The notes: generated by a model not told the origin, from the letters alone. Positions 24,982 through 36,870 are shown, counted from the stretch's first letter. The stretch: 64,000 nucleotides of DNA from Oikopleura dioica (GCA_907165135.1 OU015568.1:13276501-13340500); one strand, 5' to 3'. Numbers and translations are program-made.

Positions 24982-25206
24982 TCAGCTCTAGAACAATGTT
25001 CTGTTTACTTCGCTCATCCTGAATCGAACTGGCTGACAGATAAAATACTGTCCTTGTTGCTCCTCTTGGAATACTGTCCTTGTTGCTCTCTGCTAAAAAC
25101 AGATCATTTTCTGTTCGAATCATTTATCGAACGTCCTTTAGGAAAATTAAGAAGATAACAATATATAAACTAAGCACGTAAAAACTTTCGATTTTTAAAA
25201 TTTAGA

Positions 25207-26530
25207 ATGGCCCTTAAACTGACCAAAGAAGTCTTCATTGTTGGCGCTAAGCGAACCCCCTTCGGTGGATTCGGCGGTGCCCTCAAGGACTTCACTGCCA
25301 ATGACCTCCAGACTCACGCTAATGTTGCTGCCATGGCTCAGGCTGGCGTCGATCCCTCCCTCGTCGACTCCGTGTGCGTCGGAAACGTCATGCAGAGCTC
25401 CAGCGATGCCGCTTACATTGCCCGACATAGTGCTCTCCGCGCTGGTATCGACAAGGCCACCCCTGTTTGACCGTCAATCGACTCTGTGGGTCGGGTTTCG
25501 AATCTATCAACATGATTGCCATGGAAATCGAACTTGGCATGACCCAGATCGGTATTGGAGGTGGTGCTGAATCCATGTCTCAGGCTCCTTACGCCCTCCG
25601 AGGTGCTCGATTCGGCACTCGACTTGGCCAAGATCTCAAGCTTGAGGACACTCTCTGGGCTGGTCTTACTGATCAAAACATCAAGCTTCCCATGGGTATC
25701 ACCGCTGAGAATCTTGCTGTTCAGTATGGCATCACCATGGAAGAAGCTAATGCCCATGCTTACCAGACCCAGCAACGATGGCTCGCTGCCAACGAGGCTG
25801 GTCATTTCAAGGTTTGAATGATTGAAGTATTGGCAATGACTTATATTTAGGCGGAAATGGCCCCAATGGATGTCAAGATCCGCCGAAAGCCCGTCTCGAT
25901 GGATTTTGATGAACATCCCAAGCCACAGACTACCCTCGAGCAGCTCAACAAGCTCAAGCCCGTCTTCAAGAAAGATGGCACTGTGAATGCTGGTAATGCT
26001 TCTGGTGTCTGTGACGGTGCTGCCGCTGTCGTTGTAGCCTCTGCCGAAGCTGTCAAGGCGCACAACCTTACTCCTCTTGCTCGAATCGTTTCCTTTGCTT
26101 CCGCTGGCTGTGAACCTAAAGTCATGGGCATCGGACCTGTCCCTGCTACCAAGCAGGCTCTTGCTGCTGCTGGTCTCACTTTGGATCAGATGGATCTCAT
26201 CGAGGTTAACGAGGCTTTCGCTCCTCAATTCCTCGCTGTCCAGAAGGAACTTGGCCTCGACAACGACAAGACCAACCTTTGTGGTGGTGCTATCGCCATT
26301 GGCCATCCGTAAGTCTCGATATTTATAGCGTTTGTTCATGTTCTGTTTAGTCTTGGTGCCTCCGGTACTCGAATCACTGGTCACTTGGCCCACGCTTTGA
26401 ATCGAACTGGCTCCAAGTACGCTCTCGGGTCCGCCTGCATCGGTGGCGGCCAGGGTATCACCATCATCCTGTAAGACTTTTCAATTCATGCCAGGTTTTT
26501 TAATCATTTTTTAGCGAAAACATGCAATGA
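25207..26530 (+). CDS. ACAA2: 3-ketoacyl-CoA thiolase, mitochondrial type (ACAA2)
   Basis: Four exons: 25207-25811, 25851-26308, 26351-26470, 26515-26530. The protein opens EVFIVGAKRTPFGGFGG and carries the thiolase landmarks NRLCGSGFESI (nucleophilic Cys), GGAESMSQAPYALR, VNEAFAPQFLAV, GGAIAIGHPLGASGTR and the second catalytic Cys in SACIGGGQGI. Residue choices follow ACAA2 (SQAPYALRGARFGTRLGQDL, KLEDTLWAGLTDQ) rather than cytosolic ACAT. It cleaves 3-ketoacyl-CoA in mitochondrial beta-oxidation. A one-base deficit at TTT 25466-25468, just before the catalytic-Cys motif, creates TGA. One more T restores the frame, and the exon length modulo 3 agrees with that, so an assembly error is likely. 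The ATG follows a TTTAG acceptor by one base. No cleavable presequence is obvious, as in mammalian ACAA2. Confidence 0.94.
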
Positions 26531-26696
26531 TTTCGTCGGATGCTTATTTATTCTGATCACAAGATCGCAAGTACTCATTCATAAAGTAACACGATTGAGA
26601 AATTTCTCGTTCTCCACATGTTTACTCCACTGATAACTGTTAATGCTAGTTTATAGATTCATAATTTTAAATCTTTCCTTGTTCAGAAATTCGCTC

Positions 26697-27122
26697 ATGA
26701 CCGCCACAGACACTATTGGTAGCCGTAAATCGGGCCGTAGCTGGAAGACCTCTAAGAAGCCCATTCACACGATGACACCAAAGGGAGCTAACTCACAAAA
26801 GAAATGGAAAGCTAAGATGGACGAAAAGCTACGTATGCACCAGATGAAGGTGAGTTCAAGGAGTAATTACCCAATTAACGGGATTAAGATGAGGGAGCGA
26901 GAAATAATTGCTCAAAGGAATGAAGAAAAGGAAGCCGAGCGTATCCGTATCGAAGAGAAGAAACGTCAGCAAGAAGAAAACGAATGGAAACAGGCGAAGT
27001 CTCAGGGTCAAATTGTGACGGACGCAAAGAAGATCAAAAAGCTCGAAGCGAAAGAAATAAAACAAAAGAAACGGGCCGCCCGACGAAAGTCGAAAATGAA
27101 GGGACCATCAAAGTTGAAATAA
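26697..27122 (+). CDS. CCDC86: CCDC86/Cgr1-family nucleolar protein
   Basis: Exon 1 (26697-26849) and exon 2 (26889-27122), split by a 39-nt intron, encode 128 aa. The conserved Cgr1 pattern is visible: SGRSWKTSKKP, then KKWKAKMDEKLRMHQMK, a long Lys/Arg/Glu-rich single helix (REREIIAQRNEEKEAERIR, EEKKRQQEENEWKQ), VTDAKKIKKLEAKE and a basic tail. Cgr1 in yeast (about 120 aa) and the C-terminal domain of animal CCDC86 act in nucleolar 60S rRNA processing. The protein here is the compact Cgr1-like form without the long N-terminus of vertebrate CCDC86. A TTCAG acceptor ends 10 bp before the ATG. Because the intron is a multiple of three, retention would also keep the frame. Confidence 0.8.
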   Translation: MTATDTIGSRKSGRSWKTSKKPIHTMTPKGANSQKKWKAKMDEKLRMHQMKVSSRSNYPINGIKMREREIIAQRNEEKEAERIRIEEKKRQQEENEWKQAKSQGQIVTDAKKIKKLEAKEIKQKKRAARRKSKMKGPSKLK

Positions 27123-27186
27123 ACTCTGACACACTGCTCCCTAAACGCAATCCGTATGAACTTCAAATAATCCATTGAACTTCAGA

Positions 27187-27632
27187 ATGAACCGAATTTT
27201 GGCTGTCCCCACCCGAGTCCTCTCCCGACGAACCCTCGTCTCTTCCCTCGAGACTGGCGGTCATGCTCACGCCCGAAAGCCAGTGGCGCTCTTCTCCGCT
27301 CACCCCGCCTACTTCCGACCACTCGGTAATATTGAACTTCCTTTTCACTGCTAATTCTATTCAGGTTTGGTTCTTATGGCCACGGCTTACATCCCAGCCA
27401 TCTACTTTTACTACGACATCACCTTCAACCAGCGAAAGGCAGAGACCTCCATCCTCGTCGGCCTTTTCGGAGAGGAGGGATTCCGTAAGTATTACCAAAT
27501 CAAGATTTATAACCCACCAAACTTTTAGTCCGAGACTTGAACCTCTGCGTCGTCTTTACCCTCACCGGCATGGTCACCTTCTGGGCCGGCCGAGTGTTGT
27601 TCTTCCACAACCTCAACATCTGGTCCGCCTAA
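27187..27632 (+). CDS. Small mitochondrial-type membrane protein, 120 aa, unrecognised
   Basis: Three exons (27187-27325, 27365-27484, 27529-27632) give 120 aa. The N-terminus (MNRILAVPTRVLSRRTLVSS) is basic, Ser/Arg-rich and free of acids for its first 20 residues, as in a mitochondrial targeting peptide. Two hydrophobic segments follow: LGLVLMATAYIPAIYFYY (exon 2) and LCVVFTLTGMVTFWAGRVLFF (exon 3, split by one Gly). It ends HNLNIWSA. Strong C-ending codon bias, like SLC25A3 and FH, suggests a highly expressed protein. A small inner-membrane subunit of a respiratory complex would fit, but I cannot assign one. The ATG is one base after a TTCAG acceptor. Confidence 0.75.
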
Positions 27633-27773
27633 GTGCATTCAAATTAATTTCTGTCAGATACACACTTTGAAATCTCCCTCCTTATTTATTGTCAGTAACG
27701 CTTACTAATAGATTATTTGACAGAATACTCGACTCTTTGTGTTCATTTTTTAATAATTCTTTTGTGTATCAGA

Positions 27774-28971
27774 ATGGCTCGAGGGGCGTTGATAATCTTT
27801 GAAGGGGTCGATAGATCGGGCAAGTCGACGCAAATCAAGCGTATTTTCAATCAAATGCTTAATAAAGGTGAAAAAGTGTATCTGACACGTTTTCCTGAGG
27901 TGAGCTACTTCCTTTGATGCATTGGGTTAATAAGAGTTCTAGAGGACAAGCGAAATCGGACAGACCATTAACGGGTACCTGACGAGCTCTAACAACCTTT
28001 CGGACCAAGCTATTCACTTGCTTTTCTCCGCAAACCGATGGGAACATGCTCGTAAGTCTACCTGCGTGAAAAAGGAAAAAAAGTAGGACAAAAATATAGT
28101 GAAATTTCGTTCATTATAATGAAAATATATATTTTTCGGAGATTCTAATTGTAAAAGTGTATTTGCAGTTTTTTTGATAGAAAATGCAGGTTTTTCGTTT
28201 TAGCTCCATTTCCTCGTGCTCTCCTAGATAGGTTTTCTCATCATTCGTCCCACCTTTTTAGGAGGCTGATCTGAGAAATCGTCTCGGTTTTTTCTTCAAA
28301 AACTTTTTTCTGAAAAAAATTTTTTTGATTTATTTATCTGGTATTTAATCCTTTCTTACCTTAAATATACGGCGATCGGACTTGAGTAAGTTCGAAAACT
28401 GATTATTTTTAGTTCTGATGCCCTGATAACAACAGTTTATCTAGAGATTTTGCATAAAAATTTAAGAAAAATTAGAAATCTAATTAGTGAATCTCGGGCG
28501 AAATTAGTTGGAAAATTTAATGCACGTTCAGAGAGCATTTTGAACTACCTGAACAACGGGACATCAGTTTTGGTCGACAGATACGCATTTTCTGGTGTCG
28601 CTTTTACCGCTGCAAAGGGGCTTGATCTCGAGTGGTGCAAAAATCCCGACCGAGGACTTCCAAAACCAGATCTTGTTCTTCAGCTTGACGTTGACGAAGA
28701 AACTGCAAAAAGCAGAGGTGGCTTTGGAGAAGAAAGATATGAAAAAGTGGAGTTTCAGCGAAAAGTTAGAAGCCTATATTCTCGGTTGAAAGAAGAACAC
28801 AGTGATGTAAGTCGTATAAAACTGAGCTGATTGAAATGAGTGCATTAGATTTGGAAGGTGATCGACGCATCTGGAACAGCAGATGAACTGACACCTCAGC
28901 TTCAAAGTTTTGTTGATGAAACTATCAAAAACTGTCAAAATAATGATATCGAAAAATTGTGGATCAATTGA
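27774..28971 (+). CDS. DTYMK: Thymidylate kinase
   Basis: Exons 27774-27899, 27943-28051, 28532-28806 and 28849-28971 sum to 633 nt, 210 aa (human 212). The P-loop [15 protein letters not shown], the substrate segment RFPE (exon 1 end), [28 protein letters not shown] and [14 protein letters not shown] match the family. The enzyme phosphorylates dTMP to dTDP. Intron 2 is 480 nt, about ten times the local norm, and holds only AT-rich sequence. The ATG follows a TATCAG acceptor by one base. It sits between the mitochondrial-type membrane protein and the pseudouridine synthase in the candidate operon. Confidence 0.95.
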
Positions 28972-29070
28972 GACTAAACATGTGCAATATTTTACCTGCC
29001 AACATGCAATAGCCAGAATTTACCATTCCTTCTTTCTACAATTATTTTGAGCAAGAATGATCCCTTCAGA

Positions 29071-30413
29071 ATGCAAGTTTGTAAAGATGCACCTGCAGTT
29101 AAACTGCTTAAATTAGACACTAAAGAAGCAGTTGCTTCAGTTATGGCAGAAAATTTGACGACAAGGAAAAATAAAAAGCTCAAAATGGTCAATTTAATGA
29201 AGAAACAGTCGCCGCTATCTCCGGAAAAGCTTGACGATACATTCGCAGAGACCGACTATATAATTGACGAAGAGAAAGGTCTTCGTAGAGTTAGACCTTA
29301 TTTCTTCACTCATCATAAGTTCGCGCTGAAGAGATGGCTTGGCATGTCTGTTTTTGATATGATGATGAAAGAGTTCAGTCTTCATATTTCAACGCCTGAA
29401 AAGTTAAATGAAACGGCAGAGCGAGGCTACATGCTTTTAAACATGGAAAAGATCAACGCTTCGGAGCTCAAAGAAAGGATCATCAAAGACGGGGATATGA
29501 TTTCAACGAAGGACCATCGCCACGAGCCTCCAATTAGAATCGAATTGCCAACAGTCATCGCCGATACTGACGAGTTCTACGTCGTGAAAAAACCATCAAG
29601 CGTCCCAATTCATCCTGTAGCACAGTACCGACACAACTCACTGATCTTCTTAATTGCCCGAGAATATAAAGTGAACTACCACGTCATTCACAGACTAGAT
29701 AGACTCACTTCTGGGCTCGTTATTTTTGCCAAAACGAAAGAAGTGGCAAAGCGCGTAAGCAAAGAAATATCTGACAGAGTTGTTCAAAAACAGTATCTGC
29801 TGAGAGTCGTTGGGAAGTTTCCTGAAAAGGCAACGTGCGAAGAGAGCTTGTTTGAAATCTCTGCGAAGAAGGGTATTTACAGAGTAGCAAAGGATGGCGA
29901 TGACGAGAAAAAAGTAAAGACTGCTTTGACAAACTTCGAGCTTGTTGAATTTTTCGAAGATAGCAACGAAAGTCTTGTTCGTGCAATGCCAAAGACTGGT
30001 AGAACACATCAAATTCGCGTTCATACTCAGTATTTGGGCTTCCCGATCATCAACGACCCGGTTTACAATGATCCTCTGTTTGGGAAAGAACGATTTTGGA
30101 ACGACAACAAAGAGAAGATATCACAGAAGATATTGGGGACCAAAAGGTTTTAAGATTGCCGAGGAAAGTGACACGCCTCAGATGGCTTTTGAAAAGGATC
30201 CGCTCTGGTAAGTTGTGGACTGATTTCCTAAATCATGCGCGTTCTAGTGATAAATGCAGGAACACTCCTGCTGATCCCAATCAACACGACCTGATCCTCT
30301 ATCTTCACGCTCAAAAATACTCTGGCCCGAACTGGAGCTTCGAAACACCGCTCCCTTTCTGGGCTGAGCGCGACTTCAAAACTCCTGAATATTACAAGAA
30401 ATACCTTCTGTAG
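29071..30413 (+). CDS. RPUSD2: RNA pseudouridine synthase, RPUSD2-like (RluA family)
   Basis: The ATG at 29071 is one base after a CTTCAG acceptor, which is why it is preferred over an upstream TTG-opened frame. The core has the RluA signature VIHRLDRLTSGLVIFAKT with the catalytic Asp in HRLDRLTSG, preceded by the RPUSD2-type HRHEPPI and VKKPSSVPIHP, and followed by KTGRTHQIRVHTQYLGFPI. The C-terminus (DLILYLHAQKYSG) is also RPUSD2-like. A 40-nt intron (30208-30247) lies late in the gene. Just before it, the run GGGG at 30135-30138 has one base too many to keep the conserved frame, so the annotated 433-aa protein needs a one-base correction there. It modifies uridines in RNA; the target is not deducible. 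Confidence 0.9.
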
Positions 30414-30489
30414 CAAATATTTTCTAGAACAAAATCCCATCAATTCGAAGTCAGCAATTTGTTTTTAGTTTGAGAATGAGCGTATAAAA

Positions 30490-33400
30490 ATGCCAACAGA
30501 GTTCAAATTGAAATCGTTGGCCCCGGGTCCGCCCTCGGGTACTATTCTGCAACTTCAAGGCAAACTCTCTTCAGGTAACTTTGGTTTTCGAGGTTTATTC
30601 TAGCGTGAATTTAGTTAACCAAGAAACATTATCACATTCAAGCACTTGTTATAAGCGAAACGACTATTATCACAACACATGTATAGAAATGCTAAGGTAA
30701 CTTTTTAACACTCCTCGTTGATTCTACTATTTTTAACTAGAAATGGCTATCACAAAGCATATTCTGAAATGTTCAATCTGATCGAGAAGCGTAAGCTAGA
30801 AATAATCGCAGCTGGGCCTGGAACGCTGATGTCGCTCGCCCCCGTCGTTCACGAAAATAAAGAATACTTGGACACATTCAAGGAGAAGCTCACTGCGGCC
30901 GAAGAGGCCGAGCGGAAGAAGCGAGCAAGTCAAAGTCTACTCAAATATTTCCGAATTGGCGCTCTACTTCAGCGAGCGGAAGCTCACCTGGCTTTCTCAT
31001 CACTTCTTCGATAGGGCACTCGCCATTGCGTCTGAGAGTAAGTGACAGCCTTGATTCTCTTCCTTGATTTCAATTCTAAAGAGTAGACACTTTCACAATC
31101 GTTTTCAGTAACTGTGGATTCTGGTAAAAGCCTTTGCGAAGCAAGCGAGCGGTGTGGTTTGGCCTGTGAGTCTCGCGGTGAAATCGACGCGTCTCGGAGC
31201 CACCTTGAAAAAGCGGTGAGCCTGTCGCACGGACGGGGAACATGGAAGACAGCACAGGGCGACACGTGGAATCAAACATCGTCGTTTCACCTTTCTCGCG
31301 TGCTCAGACTCGTCGCCGAAAAGGACAGCTCAATCGAGAGCCAACTACAGGTGACCTTTTGCGCGCTAAGCTCCGTCATTATCTACCGGTATTATTGTAG
31401 CTACTCGAAAAGTCAGTGCTCGCCGCGGACACTAGCAAATATGAAAAACAATCTCAACTGCCAATTACCACTACGGACACAAGTTATTCCAAGCAAAAAT
31501 GTACCAAAAATCACGTCAAATTCTTGAACGCGGCCTCGAAAACGCCCTTATTATACAGAATGGTAAGAATCAATTCAATTAGATTTCAAATTTATTCAAA
31601 TGGTCATTTAGATGAGTTGATTCAAAAGATCACGGCTGTACTGTCCGACCTGATCCGAGCGAAAGGAGCTGGATTTGGAGATGAAATATTGGAATCGGCC
31701 GAAGCGATACTCAAAAAGGCGGTCGATAAAGTTGAATCCGAGGTAGGTCACCGTAAGTGGGTCTCCTTCACTTCCGTCAGCTGATCAATTTTTTAAAGTC
31801 GATATTTTTGACCACGATATTTTCAATTTTTCGTATAATTCCGCTTCGAGTTTGCCATCCCGTCGAATCCGCTTCTGCAAAATGCAATCAAAGTGGAATA
31901 TTCATAAATTAAATTCGCTTGGCAGATTGATTGAGCTTGCTCAGGCGCGCTTTCAAATTGCAACAAATTTAATTTGCCCAAGCTTGCTCCTTGGGGAAAT
32001 TCTAAATTGCTTATGCAGGTCAATCAAATCCGCCAGCTGATGGGTGAGCCTCCCTCTCATGGGCCATTCTTGCTGTCTTTCGTGACATTTTGATGATGAA
32101 TTATACATTTTCTGAAGGGTCATTTCGTTCATTTAAAATATATTTCTATAATATTCTTTTTCTGTAAATTCCCAAGAATTGCCAAGATGATCATTTTTCG
32201 TTTCTTTGCGAAATTTCTTCGCGGCTTCGCTTGAGCCCGAAGGAAAGCCGCGGCGCGTCTTTTTAATAATCGTTTCCAGGACTCTGACTCAGATTTTGTG
32301 CACAGGTTGGCACACAGCTCGCAATGATAATTTTCTTTTATTTTAATAATTTAAAATTTAAAATCAGGTGAGTCATCGTAAAACCATCATTTTTACGCAG
32401 AGGCACTGCCCAGCGGGCAAGGGAAAGATCATTCTTATTCAGCGGGATTGGTACGTGACTGACTGTGCCAGAAGAGCGTGGTGTCGAGTGCCTCCTTGGC
32501 AGGCCGTGTCGCGATGTCGTCTTTTTCTTCGTTTCTTTTTTCAATTTTGGTCTCCTTTGGTTGATTTGGTCGACGCCTCCGCCCACGCACTTTCTCCCTT
32601 TGCTCGATTTCGCGACGCAGAGCAGAAAGGCGCCCGTCACTCGCCACACTACTCTCTCAGCGCGTCAGAGACAGCAGCAGCCTTTTTCTTGTTTTATTTT
32701 TCCAGTGAATATTTTGAAAAGTAATCACCACGTGAAGAAATAAACAGCGAACTAGCCAAGCAGCTGATTGGCTGTAACAGTTCGAGAGAGGAAGTCTAGA
32801 GAAACCATCAATGAGTAATGCGATTATTCAGATTATTAATAGAAATATTGAATGAAGCCGGCACTGAACAGAAATCCTAGAAGTGGTTCAGCTTGAGTGA
32901 GACTGTAATTTACAGTTTCCGAAAGCATCAAGAGCTTGAGCCAGTTCTAATTTCTGCCCAAGGCCGAGGCTGACCAATCGACGCCCGGGAAATTCAAAAG
33001 AGAAAATCCGCGCTCGAGGGGTGTGTATTTGTTTCCCGCAGCCGCTAAAATGAAACATTTCATGACGCATTCGAAGAATGAAAAAGCTAATTTGGATAAA
33101 TAATGGTCTTCTTCGCGCGTCGATTATAATGACGATTGGAAAGATTTTCCAGTCAAAAAACGGAACTAGAAGAAAATTTGTTTACGCAGCTAGAAGTGCT
33201 AAATATTGACTCAAAAGCGATGATTCCGGGACGGCAAATATTTTAATAAATTGTTAAATAATTACTCGACTTAGAAAAAAATGAATCAGCTGACGGAAAT
33301 CCCCATAATTATCATTTGGTTGAACAAAATTTGAAATTGCTCCAGATTTTCTCATTTCGTTCGAGAGTTGAGTTGAGTTTTGAAGAAATTTCGAAATTCG

Positions 33401-34592
33401 TTATTCGAAATCTCGAAAACGAATTCAACTTGATCATTCGGGCCATCACAGTAACACCACCTAAAAATGATATGTCTACAAATAATCTTGCTTAAAATAC
33501 CCGGTTTTGTAACTTTCGAGGTGGTCTTACTGAGCTCATTTGGATGAGCAAAGAAAAGTTGTATTCCTGATTGATTTTAGGGCGGGCAATGCTCCGTGGA
33601 TGCACTTTCGCAAATGTCACTACTTTACAACGCGTACAAAAAGCACCCTCAAGCGACGGAACTCATCCAAAAAGCCTACCATAATTGTGAGGAAGCAAAG
33701 TAAGTAACCGAACAAACCTTTTGCCCTTCTTATCGTTCAACGACGAAATACACGGCGTCGATCATTTAGGGTTCAGTGATTTAAAATTGATCCTAATTAA
33801 AGGCGGCCGGGAGGATAATCTAACTCTGAAATTTGAGGAAGCGGCCGGTGAATTTCTTTTTTGAGACGTTGATACTTTATCCCTTTTAAAATTAAAAATT
33901 ACAGTCACTCGAGGCCGAATTCACTGCGAAGGAATTTCCCCTACAGAAATTACGCAGTTTTTAATTTTTAGCTTATCAAAGAATTTGTAGATAGGGCGTA
34001 CTTGGATAGAATTTCATAAAGCTATTAAAAGGTATTTCATCCGCGAGTGACTGTAAATTATTTTTCAAAAATAAAAGTCGTGCCATCTGCGCATCCTTCT
34101 TTTTCTTATTCGCGCTATACGTTTTGATTAAGCATTGAGAATCGATGGCTACTATCGACAGCGGCCTGTTCAGAAATATATTTTTCTATCGATTGGAGGA
34201 ATTCCTACAGACGGTTCATATTCAAAAGCAAACTCAATGAATAGCTTTATGCCAAAATAAGATCGATAATATTGCCCTGGCTGGGGTCAATGAGGCCGAA
34301 CCTTTTTTAATTCCTCATCTTACCTCCTTTAATTGCCTCTCTTAATAAAGCAATAATGTTGCCGATATGATTGTATTATTCTTGATTCGCAAGATTTATG
34401 AACCAACAATTTAGGAATCGTGAAAGATCGACGCGTGTAGCAGTCGGCACTGTAGTTGGAAACGAGCATCTACTAGAGTACCGCCGTCAACTGTCACTAG
34501 CTACCAAGAACAAAAAGAACGTTCGCATTTTGGTCAACTGGAAGAACCTTGGAGATCTGCAGACTCTGCAGCCTGATAAACAGCAAAACTGA
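30490..34592 (+). CDS. TTC29: TTC29-like tetratricopeptide protein (axonemal dynein-associated)
   Basis: Eight exons fit in phase: 30490-30574, 30615-30696, 30741-31037, 31109-31350, 31401-31562, 31612-31742, 33581-33699, 34415-34592 (about 431 aa; human about 475). The segment CIEMLRNGYHKAYSEMFNLI, the central LALYFSERKLTWLSHHFFDR and repeated helical pairs such as SLLYNAYKKHPQATELIQKA match TTC29 as I remember it. TTC29 is a TPR protein linked to ciliary and sperm-tail motility. Two compensating single-base breaks are inferred: one extra base in 30903-30930 and one missing A in the A-run 31444-31448. Introns 6 (1838 nt) and 7 (715 nt) are far longer than any others in this run. The orthologue name is from family resemblance and could be a related TPR protein. 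Confidence 0.72.
31743..33580 (+). other. 1.84-kb intron inside the TTC29-like gene
   Basis: The interval has a clean GTAGGT donor and TTTTAG acceptor but is about 40 times the usual intron size here. A GC-richer block at 32390-32690 has high ORF density on both strands without protein-like content. I found no RT, transposase or RNA gene motif. It could host an internal promoter or an old insertion. Confidence 0.4.
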
Positions 34593-34682
34593 ACTTTCAT
34601 ATTCTATTCTATTTTTCTATTCAATAAATAATCTATATATTTTTTAATAATTATTGTCGTTATTGAATTCGTACGGTTTAGC

Positions 34683-36666
34683 ATGCGTCAGTTCGTTTTG
34701 TCCCGAGTCGTTCGACCAAAAATTCCATCTCGATTCGTAAGTTGTGTTGAATTTTTATAAATGAGATCACGATACAAGCCCGCTTTTCCCTTCTGGTCAG
34801 TGGGTGGTGCTCGAGACACAAGTTCTTTATCTTTTTTATGAAACCCATATTTTACTGAAAATTAACATGGGGCACTTTAAAAGAATCACTTTAGTTGTTA
34901 CTCTTTTTCATTAGAATTAATTTCAATTAGTTATAAAGCGCAGGAATATTATGGTTCCCTTCAGATATTTTTATATAATCGTAAAATAAGTGAAATGATC
35001 ATAACTAGCCGAGCCACACCTAGTAGACATCACAATATCGAGAAAAGAGCACCGATAGAAAATGATTCCGGTCAGAATAAAGATTTATATTCAGTTCTAT
35101 TACCATTGTGATAGATTGACCGTTTTAAAATGAATTCTAGGCGTCTGGCTTCCGAATCGAGACCGACACCATGGGTGAGATGCAGGTGCCAAACGACAAG
35201 CTCTATGGCTGCCAGACCGCGCGATCGATGAAAAACTTCCCCATTGGCGGCGAGGCCGATAAGATGCCCCGACAGATCATCCAAGTAATTGATAATTAAA
35301 TTATTCTAATTGTAACCGCTCCACAAGGCTTTCGGTTACCTCAAGAAGGCCTGCGCCGAAGCAAACCAGAAGTTTGGACTCGATGCCAAGCTCGCCAACG
35401 CGATCAAAGAGGCCGCCGATGAGGTCATTTCTGGCAAGCTTTACGACGAGGGTCACTTTCCTCTTGTCATCTTCCAGACTGGCTCGGGCACCCAGTCGAA
35501 CATGAACACCAACGAGGTCATTTCCAACCGCGCCAATCTCATCCTCGGCGGCGAAGTCGGCACCAAGTCCCCCGTCCACCCCAACGATCACGTCAACAAG
35601 TCCCAGTCCTCGAACTGCACCTATCCTACGGCTATGCACGTCGCCACCGCTCTCGAAATCAACAACGTTCTCCTCCCGGGCCTCAAGAAGCTCCGAGAGG
35701 CCCTCTACGAGAAGCAGAAAGCTTTTGAGCACATTGTCAAAATTGGCCGAACTCATATGATGGACGCTACTCCATTGACTCTCGGACAGGAATTCTCTGG
35801 ATACGTTCAGCAGCTCGATAACGGAATCGCCCGTGTTGAAGCCACCCTCCCACGAGTCTACGAACTTGCCATCGGTGGCACCGCTGTCGGAACTGGTCTC
35901 AACACTCGAATTGGTTTCGCAGAGGCTTGCTGTGAGGAGCTTTCCAACTACACCGGTCTTCCATTTGTCTCCGCTCCCAACAAGTTCGAAGCTCTCGCCA
36001 ACCACGACGCCATGGTTGAGGTTTCCGGCGCTCTCAACGTTGTCGCCTGCTCCATCCACAAGATTGCCAATGATATGCGCCTCGCTTCTGGACCACGATG
36101 TGGTCTTGGCGAGCTCAATCTTCCCGAAAACGAGCCCGGATCCTCCATTATGCCCGGCAAGGTCAACCCAACTCAGGTTGAAGCTATCACTATGGTCTGT
36201 ACGCAGGTCATGGGTAATAATATGGCTGTCACCGCTGGCGGTATGAACGGTCACTTTGAGCTCAACGTCTACAAGGTAAGTTTTTTATCTTATCAACCCA
36301 TTCATAAAACTCAATCAATAGCCAGTCATGGTTTCCAACGTTCTCCGATCTGCCAACCTCATCGGCACTGCCTGCAACGCCTTTGTTGATAACTGCGTTG
36401 TCGGCATCACCGCCAACGAAGCCCGAATCGATCAGCTTCTCAATGAGTCTCTTATGCTCGTAACCGGTGATAACATTTCCAAGCAACCCCTTTTCAACCG
36501 CTTTTCAGCTTTGAACCTCCACGTCGGATACGATAAGGCCGCCGCCATCGCCAAGAATGCGCATAAGAAGGGAACCACGCTCCGAGAGTCTGCCAAAGAA
36601 AACGGCATCACGGACGAACAATTTGACGCTTGGGTTGTCCCAACCGATATGCTCGGACCAAAATAA
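34683..36666 (+). CDS. FH: Fumarate hydratase, mitochondrial class II
   Basis: Exons 34683-34736, 35141-35284, 35328-36275, 36322-36466 and 36509-36666 total 1449 nt, 482 aa. Exon 1 alone encodes a basic mitochondrial presequence ([18 protein letters not shown]). The mature protein starts near [18 protein letters not shown] and carries [46 protein letters not shown], the signature [13 protein letters not shown] and the C-terminal [11 protein letters not shown]. It converts fumarate to malate in the TCA cycle. In most class II fumarases SSN is followed by Asp (SSND); here it is Cys ([11 protein letters not shown]). A 42-nt in-frame intron (36467-36508) can be mistaken for coding sequence. Intron 1 is 404 nt. 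A TTTAG acceptor ends one base before the ATG. Confidence 0.96.
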
Positions 36667-36870
36667 ACTTTTTATTGGGAGAGTGAAACAATTATTTATT
36701 AAGCGCGCCCATTTCTGTATCTTTTTAAGAAATGTGTTCCTCTCGTGAAATTGCTTTTACATGTGTGTGTTTCTACAAGTTCAGATTCAAATAGTTTTGA
36801 AGCATAAAAATGATGCATTATTCGGAAAGCTGATGTTTCGTTGATGAAATTTTTCAGGGTTGGGTTAAGG

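Larger units (their letters stand above)
26697..36666 (+). other. Candidate six-gene operon (CCDC86-like to FH)
   Basis: Six genes lie on one strand with intergenic distances of about 64, 141, 99, 76 and 90 bp: CCDC86-like, small membrane protein, DTYMK, RPUSD2-like, TTC29-like, FH. Most start codons lie 1-2 bp after an AG acceptor (27185, 27772, 29069, 34681); the first and fifth are 10-20 bp after one. This is the expected layout of an Oikopleura operon resolved by SL trans-splicing. It remains an inference from spacing and acceptors, because transcripts cannot be seen here. Confidence 0.6.
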
